Of a stretch of 64,000 bases of DNA, positions 35,944-49,700 are shown piece by piece; within the stretch, counting starts at the first letter, position 1, and every line of letters starts with the position of its first letter. Made by a program: the position numbers and the translations under genes. The notes under the pieces were generated by a model. That model worked only from the letters and a program-made list of their open reading frames with translations. It did not search any database and was not told where the DNA came from. The DNA is from Acanthaster planci (lineage: Eukaryota; Echinodermata; Asteroidea; Valvatida; Acanthasteridae): contig NW_019091359.1 of the NCBI RefSeq assembly GCF_001949145.1, forward strand, positions 942,736-1,006,735, given 5' to 3'.

Positions 35944-38900
35944 TTCTCCAAGTCTTGAAGTGCCCTCGGAGTCTCGGCAAAACCCGGCCAACAATATACA
36001 AACTAAAACGTGGGAAAAGGATTCGGTAGGCAACCGCGGAAGAGTGTTATCGATACTTGATTTAGGGGGAAATGTTTGAGCTGTTCCAGGCGCGCCTACA
36101 GCTACAAGAGTTGGCCCCGGTCAGTGATCCAGTGCCGCTCCGGAACGGTGATCAATCTATCGGCGGAGCTGGGGGAACGGTGAGCAGTGGGGCAGGGGAA
36201 TATCCTCCCCGGTGCAGTCTCGCTCAAGTGCTGACAAGTCTCGACCGACTTCGATGTAGGCCCGGGCTTCAATTTCGTGCTCTCAAAATATAGCACAAGA
36301 GAATCGGATGTGGCAGTCGGCAATTCGGATTGCCGTCATTCGACGTATTAGAATATCGCGCTTTAAAGTGTGGTTATCGGAGACAGAAGCTACAATGTTA
36401 GAATTGTCATTCGGCCGTTCACCGTCCAAACTCGGTTTTGAAAGATTCCCTGTCTTTTCCGGGCAGTTTATACTCTCTTCCTCAAAGCTCTTTTTAAAAG
36501 TCCCCTTTCTATTTTTCACGATCAGTCCAATGGTATCTTGTGTCTGGTTGAATCCTCATGCTGAACGAGTCGATGGGTTACACGTGGCCAGATTGTTGAA
36601 GGTACTTGACGTTTAATCCTGCCGCGCAACGCTGACCGGTCTCAATGACTACCTCCTGACATCCAGGTCCCCTTCTTCAAGCCGTGGAGTACCCTTGATT
36701 CGCGGCTGAAATACCCTGGCAACCAACCACACAAACTCAGCCGAAGTGGGTTTTAATCTCACCCTCTTTTATTTCGCTGCGAACCGCAACAACAGGGTGG
36801 AAAATCGGCAGACGAGCGGGATCTTCGCAGACGAGCAGCCGGCAGTCAGTGTGTTAATAACCCACCGCCTATTCGCGAGTGTTCCGCTGTTAGACACAGT
36901 TGGGTTTTTTGTCCTATCGCGTATAGGTCGACTTTTCTCTAGCCCCGTAGCGTCAATCAGCACTTTTCAATGCTGAGGCGAGGTGGCCCATGCTGACCTG
37001 ACGTACTCCATTTCTTGACTCCGCATGAGACGATTGTGATTTTCTTCTTCTGGACTGATGGGGGTGTCTCGTACGACTGCCGTTGAATTTCCAAAGAGGG
37101 TTGAAGCGATAGCTCCCCAGACACATTGCTGGAGATAAACAGCGGGCTGGGAGTGGGACTCACGCTGAACGAAATAAACAAGTTCGGTCTGGAAACCCCA
37201 CATTAACTTCTGAAGCACTGGATCACCATTATGCACGAAGATATTTTCGTACAGATTCATTTTCTGAACTTTTTGATTGAGATAATGGGGTCGTGGTTTT
37301 GTTTACAATCAAGAGCGCACTCTGATTTAGTTGTCTTGGAATCAGAAAGAAGCTTGCTTTCTACAAGGGAAATCTCAGAAACAAAACCAAGACTAGTACA
37401 TGCACAAAAGCGGACTGATCGTGACAGCGATCGAGGATCGATGAGGATTAAGGATGCGGTCACTAGCGTAACTAAAAAGGATCAGTTCTGAAAATTTTTT
37501 CGATGAGTTTGTATAGACGTGGCTCCATCTTTATAGGGTTGGAGGTCTCAAAGATTTTTGAGTCAAGCCAACAGTTTTGTCTTTTTGGAAGTCAAGAAGG
37601 GATGGAATGCAAAGGAACTGCAACCCTTCCATGCATTCCCACGTCCTGGAATTATCCAGTAAACTTCAAGAAAAGCCCCCATGAAGGAAAGCAAGTTGCA
37701 TTACATAGTTTAGTTGATGTCTGTTTCTGCTGAAGATTGGTGGAAGGGGGCTGCTTGAAACTCTAGGCCCATTTGCCACGAGGTGAGCCATTTTTTATGC
37801 AAAACTTTGCTCCGAAATATTATGATTCCTTGATACGATGCGCGTGACTGACTGTATTCCATTTCTCTTCCTTTTTGTTTTCTTCGGTAAAGTTACATTA
37901 TCCTCACTTGTGTTTTCTGTCAGGCTATTATACAATTTTCCTGATAAATTGGGTAGAGAAAGGTCTGGGTCGGAGCGTTAGCAGGCACAAAGTGCCCCTA
38001 AATTTCAAGCGTATAGCTCATAGTCTCAGCTCCGGCCAAGACGTAGCGTCTGATACTAACTGTGCGTCATTGTAGACTCTTTGTTTTTTCCTGGGTCAGA
38101 AACACAGACTGGTGGGAGTTTACTAGTTCAATCACTGGGCAGTAGAACTGATGATGGCCAATTTATTGAAGGGAGAGGAGGGCATCTCAAGATTTAGGGT
38201 GTGCCGTCAAACAAGAGGTTGGTGCCGATTAAACGAGCAAGGCGTCATTTACACAAACTCTGCCGTTGTATGAGGGCGCTTTTGCTGCAGTTTGTTATTT
38301 AGGAACGAGCTAGTCGGATCACAATGTTATCAACACACTTGCGCGAATTCTTCGAATATTTATTTAATAATGGAGGGATGGCGAGTGGTGGGCGTTCCGA
38401 CTAAATTTAAATTGAAAATCCTGTATTTATGTTTACAACGTTTTTTCTTTTTAAGATTTTGGTTTTCTTTGAAAAAAATAATGTATCAAGGACAAAATGT
38501 AGAAAAATGGTCAAAACTCGATGCAAAAATGTCAATTTGGCTTTAACTGCAAGTGCGCGCTATTGTGCAAAGTAGTGGAATCACTCACCAGCAAAAGGTA
38601 TAATTTCAAAGAAAGACATCGAGTTTTCCCGAATGCATGTAAATGTTCTAACTTCTCAGAACCCACCAACCCCGCTGGAAAACGAACGGAACAAGTTTGG
38701 AACCTGCGTGAGGACGGATGTGGATTGATGAATCGTGGAGTGAAGTCAAGCCGCACGGTGCTTCAAACCCTTACCCCCGTCACGCACCGACGATTACACA
38801 TTCCTCAATGTGCCGACTTCCAGGGGCACGTACGAAACACGTTCATATTCAGCGGCGGACACTGTTGACGGCGAGTCCAGGGGCGGATCACGCGCGCAGT

Positions 38901-41620
38901 CAGGGCTTGGTTGCCACCGTCCCGATTTTTGCTTCCGTCAGCGTTGGGATTTCAAATTTCGCTTTTGACATCTCCATTAGTTTCAGTTTGCAAACTGATA
39001 CAGTCTGTCACCCCTGCATGCTAGGCACTGGTGCAGACGTCGTTTTCCTGACAAAAGTGCTGATGTTAGGGGCCGGTAATATCAAACTCCACTGGAAATG
39101 CGTTTAAATCTACACGTGCTTTCCCTTGCTTTCAAACACGCCTTCAAGATTACTGCGACCAAAATGTTCAATCCTCGATATGTATTTAAAGCGCGTGACA
39201 CTTGCCGGCAGATTCGCTTCTGTGGTTCGCTGTCGGACTTTTGATAGGCCTATATAGAAATTCCGATCTGAAATAATAACAGTGCTTATGAATTTAGGGC
39301 GGGTTATCACCAAGGTGATAGCTCGGGGGCGTGGCTATAACCTGTTTGCTTTCTTCTTCCGTCATTTTCCCCCTTTCATTATGTTTCTGAGTGTCATGCT
39401 TTAAAAATGCACATCAATATTGTACAAAAATAGTTCATTGTTCTGATTGAGTGAAAAACGATTCAGTGTTAAAAATCAAGGATAGAAATCTTCTCTGTGA
39501 TATTGTTTTGGTTGACTGACACACATTTGCGATTCAACATATTCATGAAGAGGCTAGGCCCCTACAACTTAGTTTTTCAAGTGCTTATTGGTGCCGCCAA
39601 ACAGTTCCCTTACTCGCCCAATTTCGTGTTCTACTTCAAATATAACTATTAGAGAACGAGCAATGGGGTCGGCTTGCCTTTCCCACTAACCCTACTACAT
39701 CCTATGGGTTTGTCGGCCAAGTGCCGGACGAGGCTACAACGGCTCCGAGTTCAAAGCGCTCCTTGTTTTCAAGGGACAACGCGTTTCTGTGGGAAACAGG
39801 TCACAATTGTCTTGGGCACGTCAACCTTGATTCGCCGACCGTTCACCCAGTTTTTTTTTTTTGGCAGGAGCGCCCACCCCCCCTCACCTTCACCCCAAGT
39901 TCAGCTCAGCAGTGACTAGAGAGGACCCGATATCGATAGCGTGCGAGACGGGCCGGCCCGCTACCCATTCCCGACGATCGCACCGGAGATGACACTCAGA
40001 CAGGAAGGGTGTCGGGGTCGAGTCCCATCATAAAACAAACCGCTTGAGTAGGATTTATCGGCTGAGCGACAGACGATGTCCATGAGCAGCAGTAACGTTG
40101 CACGTGTAGGCTGTCGAACTACTGCACATGAGCTGCGGAAAAACGGTAAGATTCATTCGTCGGCGTTATTGCTGCAAGGTTCCCCACACGCCATCTTCCC
40201 CTAACGGATTCCACCCTACAGATTCGACCACGTATCGTGCGTGACAGATTTCACTGCGTTACTTGACAAGCCATGAGACACATCTAGAGTTACACCTGTG
40301 CAAAGATTCAGCCTGATTACACCAAGCACCCTGCAATAACGTCACCGGTATTTCTCGCTGTCATTCGTGACAACGGATGATTTGTTTTTCCAGCTCCAGC
40401 TGTGGCATAACACATGCGCATGTTACTTTGTAACAATGGAGAGGTACGTCAAAAGTTTTGAATATGTTGGCAAACATCAGCAAGACACCATATCACTCTA
40501 CATATTCTACAAAAATTCACAGGCGCTCAGCTTCGGGAGGAAAGGTACCAGGTGGAATACAAAGTCTGCACCGGGCCTTCAACTCTGGTTAAACATCACG
40601 ACCAGTACAAAATAGTAAAGACAGACAATGAAGCAGTAACCTGTCAACTCGATTCACAGAATGATTTTTAAGTCATGATATCATGAAACGCCGACAAACT
40701 CAAAAAGAAAAAAAAATAAACAATGCTATTCCAAGCTGGAGTCGGAAAGAAGTGTTTGCATTTGCGAAAGGGTTCAAACGTGAATGCAACATAAACCCAA
40801 GTCTACCTCCAGAAAAAAACCCACAAAATAACTTTGCGCAAAACCTCAAGGAAGTGAGATGCTGGAAGTTGAAACAACGTAATAAAGAGCGGATAAAGAA
40901 CAAATTTTTATTTGGGGGGGGCACCATTTTTTGGGGGAGGGGGCTGAAATATTTTGATTTTTTTCATGTAGTCTTCAAGGCCTTTATGAGAGTTGAGGCT
41001 ACATTTGGGGGCCGTTTGCATTCCTCTTATAAAAGCCACTTTTGCGGGGGGGGGGCCCTCTGGATCCGCCCTTGTCAAGCATATCAAAAGCCAAAGGCAA
41101 AGTGATCACTAAACGATCACTAAAACTCCATTGCACCATACGGTAACTTTTTGTCAATAAAACGGCCAACATGTATTAGTTGGATGACGAACATACCTAC
41201 TCCCAATATAGCAATCGAGAAGAAGAAAAAATGAAAAGAGGACAGTATGTTATTCCCGACGGTGTTTTTAGTCCATGAAAAAAATGACTAGATTCAATTC
41301 TATTTCTCTTTCAACCCTAGGTAAGTTAATTGTAGGCCAAAATGGAACTTCAGAGCATTATTAAAAAGATTTTTTTTGGGGGGGGGGATTTCCGTCCTCG
41401 ACCCTGCAAGATTTCGTGCTATGTTCGTAATCCAATGAATAAAAAATGCTGGCCTAAGCAGGTTTGAACTCAAGTGTGATAAACCTTGGAAGTGGTTGGA
41501 AACAAGTCATTAAAACTCTGCAAAACAACGCTGAAATGCATTTTAACCAGCACAACAACCATGCATGAAAACGGAACATATTTCAAATCACCCGGAGAAC
41601 CGAAACTGTAACACATACTG
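35944..41620. other. Wnt6 upstream region
   Basis: Presumed Wnt6 5' UTR, promoter and distal control DNA. GC-richer patches occur at 36080-36290, 36780-36960 and 39900-40100. No reliable TATA box or named transcription-factor array could be assigned by eye. A G-rich repeat remnant at about 40908-41080 ends in CTCTGGATCCGCCCTTG, like the end of the small element at 52048-52126. No gene is recognised. Confidence 0.45.
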
Positions 41621-43576
41621 TTTATTGAGTGATGTGCCTCTGCTCAAATGCCGTTATGGTATTTAACATGCTATTTTTTTTACAAAATAAACATTTTCAC
41701 TGAGTTAAGTGCATACTTAACAAAGAACCCAGCAACCAAATCAACATCCAGCTACCACAACAACTATGGAACAGATGTGTCCCTTTTTCAGTCAAATGAG
41801 TAATTGTCTCCAACCACATGATCTAATACTGCAGTTTTGATAAAATTGATGTCATATGTGTTCATTTCAGTGTAATTATCAATCCAGTTTCCATTTCCAG
41901 CAGTGTCCAAATGAATGAAAACAGTGGCTGAACAAAGAAATGCCTCACGTGTACCTAAGCTACAATGTGTTTGTAAGGGCCCGATTTCGTAAAGCTGCTA
42001 AACTGGCACTAGTGCTTAACAAATTTATATGTTAAGCAAAAATCAGCCGGAACCAGTCATGAGAAATATACAATGCGCTACATTTTGTCTGGTAACCGAC
42101 CCCTTCTAAGCCAATCATCTTCTGCACTGAGCAAACTTCTAAGTTTAAGCAGCTCTAAAAAGTTAGCCCAAGCTGAGCACACTTTTCTCATGTGGTAGGC
42201 ACAAGTTTTGTCCGTTAACTGTTGAGGAACACCCTCGACTTGCCACTGGAAGGGAGATTTCTTTAAAAATACTGAAATAGCATGCCCCCCCCAAGAGGAA
42301 ATACTGAACCTTTTTTTCAAAAGATGACAACAAACTTCCATGCACAAGCCTTAAATAAACTGCATTTACATATTAAAATAATATTCAGAAGCATTTGGCA
42401 ATAAAATCGCACACAAAGCCTGTCTTGATGGCTTCTCAAAAACATTTAGCCAAAGTGGGAGTGCTTTGTCAGGCTCTGTGTTAGCATCAATAACTAAAGT
42501 AAGGTAAAAGCACTAAACTGACAGAAATAAATATGAAAAGCACCAAAAATTAAAACCAAACGGATTAAGTTGAAATATCATCAAACAATCAAACGGTAAA
42601 ATGAAGAACTTGTACAATTCATGTTAAATAAAGACATTATTTGGGAATATCAACAGTTAAACGGATAAATAAAAAAAGTGATATAAACGAAAACATACCA
42701 AACGGGCAAAACCAACACAAAAACTTTGTTTGAGCATCCTATAAATATATTGATAGAATTTTTTTACACTGAATCACCTACCATTCGTCAGCCATAAAAT
42801 TTACTCTCCTTATAAACGTTTCTTGATTAACAAATATATACACCTGTATTTGTACAAAGTGAGAAAATAAATGGGCTGGAACCTGATTACTAAGAATAGA
42901 TTTGTGATACAATTCCTGGACGTCAATGACAGAGCACAAACCTGCCACACTCTGTGTGGTGTACATGTAACATAATCACAACAAACCCTTAATATGTATT
43001 TAAATTTCAATATTTCGTGCAACTGCAATTTTTTTGAACACATTTCAGAGGTTCCCATGGAGGGGTTTTTACCAACAGGTGTTGGAGCACACAATGACCC
43101 TTTCCAGGGGTGTGCAAATGTTTCACAGATTGCACCCTTTCCTTGGCCCATGAGCAACTGGGAAGTCCCCTTTTTGTCCACTGTTACTGCACTCATAAAT
43201 ATTCGCATCCCAGGTCAAGAGGTCATCCTCCATATTATCAAAGAAACTAACAAACTGATTTTACTGTAACTCGAGTGGTCTTAAAAGCTTTTAAGTTATA
43301 AAATATGCAACTTCTACTTGAAGTTTGGGTTTGCTACCTCTGTGGCAAAGATTACTTGTGTTACTTCAAAACACCCCAAAATCTGTTCTCGGAAGGTAAA
43401 CGTAACTCCAATGAAAATTTTACACACAAAGAGAATGCACTTTAAAAAAAGTTGTTACAATACTCAAAACTGGTGAACTTTAGAGTAAGCGGCTTGTGTC
43501 CATTCCAAAGAAATAAGATTCTTTGCCACAATAACTTACTCCTCATTTGGAAGGAGCAGGTAGTATAGGCTTCCAT
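41621..43576 (-). other. Possible PALS1-like 3' UTR with poly(A) signal
   Basis: The first AATAAA on the minus strand after the PALS1-like stop is seen as TTTATT at 41621-41626, giving a possible 3' UTR of about 1.95 kb. The interval is AT-rich, has no recognised coding frame and includes the GGGCC-ended MITE at 41977-42169. Transcript ends are not proven. Confidence 0.3.
41977..42169. mobile_element. MITE-like foldback, family B, copy 1
   Basis: The left end reads GGGCCCGATTTCGTAAAGCT and the reverse complement of the right end reads GGGCTAACTTTTTAGAGCTG, each followed by GCT(G)CTTAA-like sequence. Both halves contain GTTACCAG or a degenerate form. It has the same ends and layout as the copies at 47376-47617 and 50942-51416. 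Confidence 0.65.
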
Positions 43577-43753
43577 CTACCTCATCCAAGCACTGGGAAT
43601 CCACTGGGGCTCCACTTCGAGTTTCCTGGCGATGTCCATCAGTTCGTTGTAGGATTGTGTTAGGTGGTCGTTGACAACGACGGCGTCAAAGTAGTTTTTG
43701 TAGAGTGACTCCATGCGCATGCCGACATGAATCATGTCTACCATTTCCTCCTC
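43577..43753 (-). CDS. PALS1: PALS1-like last exon: GK C-terminus
   Basis: The acceptor is TTGTACAG. It encodes [40 protein letters not shown] and [11 protein letters not shown], then TAG at 43579-43577. EPQW(V/I)P is the universal MAGUK ending. Confidence 0.92.
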   Translation of the reverse strand, partial: EEEMVDMIHVGMRMESLYKNYFDAVVVNDHLTQSYNELMDIARKLEVEPQWIPSAWMR

Positions 43754-46700
43754 CTGTACAACATTTCATCAGAGGAATATCTGTGATTACGTATGTGTCC
43801 AGACTAGGTGTTACAGGTGAGTTCAGGAAAGTCCTAGGTTGGAACAAAATGGGCTCCTGTCCGGACTCGATTTCGGTCCTGGCTTCAGCAAAGCCTTAGT
43901 TATGCATTGGCACAACTCCACTTATGCCACATTTCTGTCGTGGCCCAAGCTACGGCACATTTCACACAACTCACAGAGCGCAAACATACAGGTCCATGCA
44001 CTGTGCACCAAATTACGGTTTCACTTGAGCAAATCATGGCTTAACTTGAACTTCAGTTTAGGTGGTGCAAGTTGCAGAGAACTCTAGTGTCCATCTGTTG
44101 CTAGTCAGTGCAGTCATGTGCAATGTGTCAATGACACCATTTTTTTCACGGAGACCAGGTTTGATGTTACTTCAGCCGCGAAGCCAACTGGGACTCTTTC
44201 CTAGTTTGTGACTTGTGTGTTATGAGTGCAGTGAGCAGCATAATTCAAACCCTTATGGGTAAATATTATGTTACTGGTAAGAACATACCCCATTATTCTT
44301 GGCTAAAAATCCTGACTTAAAAGAAAGAAGATATCAGGGTCATTTTATCCAAAACTAAATGGAAGCATTAAGTTCTGACTCTTTTGTACAAGATTCATGC
44401 AACAGTGTATTTGCTATGCACTCGGGCAATGCCAAGTAGTGATGATTGCTACAATGGCTGGCCATGGCTCATGGGCGAGTCAAGGTACCATGCACAGTCA
44501 TTCAGAACGTACTGAGTCAGACCCTGTGAGTGTTCAAAATCAAGGAAAACTGTGGAGGCATTAAACCATGTGTACATGACAAACATGTCACCCATTACTG
44601 CAAACAGAAACTTCCACAACGCGGTTCCACACTCCCTGTGAAACTGTCATTGGGAAATCATTGTGGATATACATGTCCTCCGACACAAAGTGGTTAAACT
44701 CGGACCTGCACTCCAGGCCCCCCCCCCCCAGCACGCTCTCAAATGGAGAGCCGAACATTTTGGTTCGGCAGGGTTAAATTCACTGAATCCCAGCAGCTAC
44801 TTACTGTGAAGAGTCGGTTGGCGTTCTTGTCGTGGCCCAGCTTGGTTTTCTGGACTTGCCTTGTCTGCCTCAAGACGTCCAGGGCAGGCGGCTTGACGTA
44901 GATGACGTACGGCTTGAGGTCGCTCTCTCTCAGCATCTTCAGGGCCTGGTTGGGACATGGAGATAAACAACAAAGGGATCAGTGATTGATTTGTTGCCCC
45001 AGCCCGTCTATTTGTCACCGGTGAGAGGAGCTTGTTGACTGAATATGCAAACTCACCTATTGGACTGGACTGGGTCACATGAGACCGATACTTTTGATCC
45101 TTCTTTCCACTCAGTTTTGGTTTTTTTGTGTTCAGGAAATTCCACGTAACGCCAGCGAAATTTCGTAATGTTTACAGGGTGTCGGAAACAATCCTTTTCT
45201 TCTTCCCTGAGTAGCACCATTAAATTAGGAAGTGAACATTTATAAGTAGGGAAATTTGGTTTGATTTTCTATTGCTGTCATTTTCAAGATATTCTTGAAT
45301 CCAAGTTTTTCACAGGAATGTGAAAACCCATGAAATTGATGCCAACACATAACTGAAAACCATCCTGGTAGTCAGGAGCTTAAATCTGGTGCACGCTGGT
45401 TTTTTTGGGGGGGTCACGGCAACTCTTCAACTGACCCAAAGATCCAATTGATATTTGAATAATTTACATTTCAGTAGGTTTAACGGTGCCGTTACAAATC
45501 AGTACATAATATATCAAGAATTGACGTTGGCTTGGGTCACATTGCGTGATGAGGTTCCACACAAATCACTGAATATTACTTCATTTAAACACACCCGTAG
45601 CACTTCTACCCTGTGTGTCCAGGGTAATGTCATTTAAAAATATATTTGTCGGGTACAAGTATAAAGGAAAACCCACACAAGAAATATTATTGCACACCAT
45701 GTTGGCAACACGTATCCCAGCGTCTCCATGTACAACTACAGTATTCGTTAGTCTATAGTGTTGGTATCAACAGCTCTTCACAACAGCCTGACCGTTTGAG
45801 ACTGAACCAGGGCACGGCCCACACTGCCCTGTGCCGCAGCATGCAAGCAGGTGTGTCAACTCAATTGGCACACCTGCAATACTGTGAGAATGTACGTTTG
45901 AGGTCTGATCAAAAGACGTCAATGTGCAACATGAGCACAGTTTGCCTGAGATCGGCCACCACTGCCGTAGGCAAGCATTTGTGACCCGCTTTACAAAAAA
46001 GGGTAATAAGTCGTGCAATTCCAAAATATGTTATGGCCTGTTCTATTTGGAGAGGGCAAAATGTCTTCAAAGATGTGATTTTGTGTTTTTTCCTCTATGA
46101 ACTTGTAGAACATTTACGTTTTCATAATTTGTGACTACAAACATGGATACTGATAAAAAAAAAATGATCATTCCGTAGGAAATCCTATGAAGCATTGTGT
46201 TTCCAAGTAACACACTTCCTGAATATCGACAAGAATATAAGATTAAATCAGTGCTCTGAAATATATGATTGCCGAGCTTTCGGTAACTGAGTACCTTCTT
46301 CAGGGCAAGCAGATTCAGTTCTGAATGAACGTGGAAAAATAACCACTACGTGGATTTTTCCACGTTCATCCACATCACCTCTTGTAGGTCAGTGTAAGCA
46401 CCCCAGTCACAAATCCAAGGAGACTGCCGTTACTGCAGCGGCATCCCCCTCAAGTGCATATCGCACCACATTCTTAACCACAGGGTGTTTAACCCATGTG
46501 TACAACCTCCGAGTGTGGTACCAAGGCACTGATGACGTCTAATTCCAGTTGCCGATATTAGCCCATAAACCAAAGTCTCCACGTCCCTACCTGCGGATGC
46601 ACGTTGACGATGCAGACTTTGCCTGCCTTGGAGATCCTCTTGATGGTCTCTATGCTGGTCCCGTACAGGTTGCCTTTGTACTCCCCATACTCCAAGAAGC

Positions 46701-49700
46701 AGTTCCCTCGGATGGCCTCCTCCATTAGCGACCTCTCAATGAAGTAATACTCCTTCCCGTCTTCCTCCGCCCACTTCTTGGGTCTTGAGGTATCTGAAAA
46801 ATATGAAACCACCATATAATCGCTTTTGGCGTGATCCCTTGATGCACGCTATTCGAACGGAACGTCAACGCCCGCCTCGAGCCAGTGAGAGACCAGACGA
46901 GGGTTGCATTTTTTCCCGTGGCCAAAGGCCAAGGGAAATAGGACCCTCTTCTTGTCATTTAGTCCCTCGGGGTGCACGAACGTGCACGAGTGTTCAAATT
47001 TTGCCAGTAGATATGTGTATATAGTAACACACCTCTTTCCAAACTGTAAAATAAGACAAGAAACTTTTTTTGGTTGTATAACTGAGCTGTTTAATTTAAC
47101 CATGAACTCATAAGCGATTCAACAGCAGAGGGAACGCTTCTAGTTTCTCTCGCTGCAGTTTATGAGTTGCTTTCCACTGTTCTCATCATGTGAGGGGTGT
47201 CGTAACTAATCAGGCACTACACTCTGAAATTTGTGCACGAGTGATATCTTGGCACTAGTCCAGTTCACAGGGAAGCAACTTTCATGTACTACATGTATCC
47301 TATATGAGTAAACCACACATGACCGTGTTTCAGCTTATTAGGATAAAGAACCAGCAAGAGGTGTGTTGTGAACAGGGGCCAATTTCTTAGCGCTGTTTAA
47401 GCAAAAAATTTGTATAAGCGTGAAAAAAACCTTGCTTGGCAATTCAGGTTACCAGTTAAAACTTCTTGTGATGTATATTGTTTTGGAATGGTATTTACCT
47501 GTCGTTTGGTTAGCACGACAATCACATAGAGTTTGAGCTGGTAACCTTTGTTTATTAAACAAGGTTTTTTCGTACTTAAGCAAATTCTGTGCTTAAGCAG
47601 CTCTATGGCATTGGCCCGTTTATGGCTTGTGAATAGCAACCCTAAATGAAGATACTGACAAAGGTAGAGCCCTGGTGCCATGTTTCGGAGACCTCCACCT
47701 GCATTCTGGTAAATTTGTTTGCTCAAATTTATAATTGTAAGCACCTCGTCAGGTGGTCTAATAACACGCATTTGAAAAAAATAAGGAGTGATTAGGTATG
47801 ACGTAAAACACAGGAGGAGAGACTGGTGACGTTACCATCATTTTACTTGAACGCGACAAAGGTGGAAAAGTTTCGTACGGATATTCTGAGTACAGTGGGT
47901 GTCCTCAGAGCCAAGCCCTGCATGTGATGTAACTACAGTGTTTTGCGGCTTAAAATATCCTGAATGGTAAATAATATGTACTTGTTTGTAAATAAAGCTG
48001 CTGTGTACATGAAGCCTAAACGTTGAACAATGCAAAAAATAAAACCAAAAACCAAGGAGCCGCCAAAAGTGTCGAGTTCAGTCATTTCATACAACAGTGA
48101 TCTCTAGTGATGTGTGGGGAAAAAAAGCAGTGGGCACGTATTCAATGTAGGTTTGCTTGTTTGAGCACTCCTCTGTTTGATCACAGAGACCACTACGCAC
48201 GTCAGTACTTACGGGGAATTGCGGGCTGGTAGCGGTCTGGGTTGGTTGCCATCATTCGTCTCTTCAGCTCGTTCCGACCAACTCCTGGTGGTCCTGAGTG
48301 GACAAAAACAAAAGAGAAAATAAACAATTAATAATCAAGCACAAGTAATCAGTGGATTCAATTTTCAGCCAGGACTGACGACAAAGACACTTTCATCGTG
48401 GCAAAAACTACAAGTGGCACATTTACTTCTGACCGGCAGTTCTTTCTGACACCAGGTCGGTAACTCGCTTCTATAAATCAGGCTATTACATCAATTGTGA
48501 TCATGAGGTTTCAGCCATACATGTGCATGTACCTTGCATGATGCATGCATGGTAAGGGTGGGACGTTTACACATTTAAACCTTTAAATGAAAAAAGTTCC
48601 GAACTGGAAGGCTGTCCATGTATCTAATCCTGACAAGTCGAGAATGGAAATAAAACTCAATTTTAAATGTTGACATGATGATTGCCTTATACAGTGTTGA
48701 GACCTCCATGCAATTGTTCCTTGACTCACCGACAAGAACTATTGGTCGCGGATGTTCTGTGGCAAGATATGGGATCACTTCCTCGTAGGTCATGATTTCA
48801 TGCTGGGCAAATTCTGACGGCAAAAACCAAAACAAAACAAACTAATTCATTCACTTCTTCATCATAATATCTGAAGAAACTCTTCACGCAGAACTGACTT
48901 TGATCAAGCTCTTCTCAGAGAAGTGAAAATAATATGATAAAAATCAATGACCTAACCAGCCCAGAAGGGGGGAAAAACCTTGTAAAGTCAGATATGGACA
49001 CTTAGAATGACCGTGATGCCACCTTGCATGAGTAGGCCCTCGGTGGCTCTGAAGAGAAGGCTGGGCTCAGCCTAGTATGCCATTAGTCTGTTGCTGACCT
49101 GTAGGTGGGGTGCCTTCATTCGGAAATTGGTAGTGCATACTCAATACAATAAGTACGCGAACACAAAATGTTAGGTGACACACTGAGTCCATACAAAGAT
49201 GACTGTGAGCTATTATTTACAAATCTCAATAAGTCAGGCAAAATGACTTGGTGCTAAAGGAACTAAATAAATACGATAACACCAGGTACAATTTTACCGA
49301 GTTTATAAACAACACGACTGCTCAGAAAATAACAGGTGGGTGATCTTTTCAAACAAAAACAAGCAGAGAACCTCATTAGCAAATAAATTCAATAGCATGA
49401 TGTTTCAGTGGGTAACGTTTTTTTGGTTAGCTTTGTACATTCCATGCAAAGTAATTTGGTATCAGTTTCTATTTAAGTCCATCTTCCCTCTTTGGTCAGT
49501 GTTGCACATGAGACCATTTTTAAGTACCATAAGTCTCCAACCAGACAGAACAACTAGAAGAGCACTGAGGAGTCACAAATGCTGATTTTTAAAGAATGAA
49601 AAAAAGGAACCAACCAAAACAACCTACCGTCACTTTTCTTGGCTTGGTACATAATCTTCTTGATCTTCCGTTTGCTGCCACGGAGACCGCCGCTTCGAGT

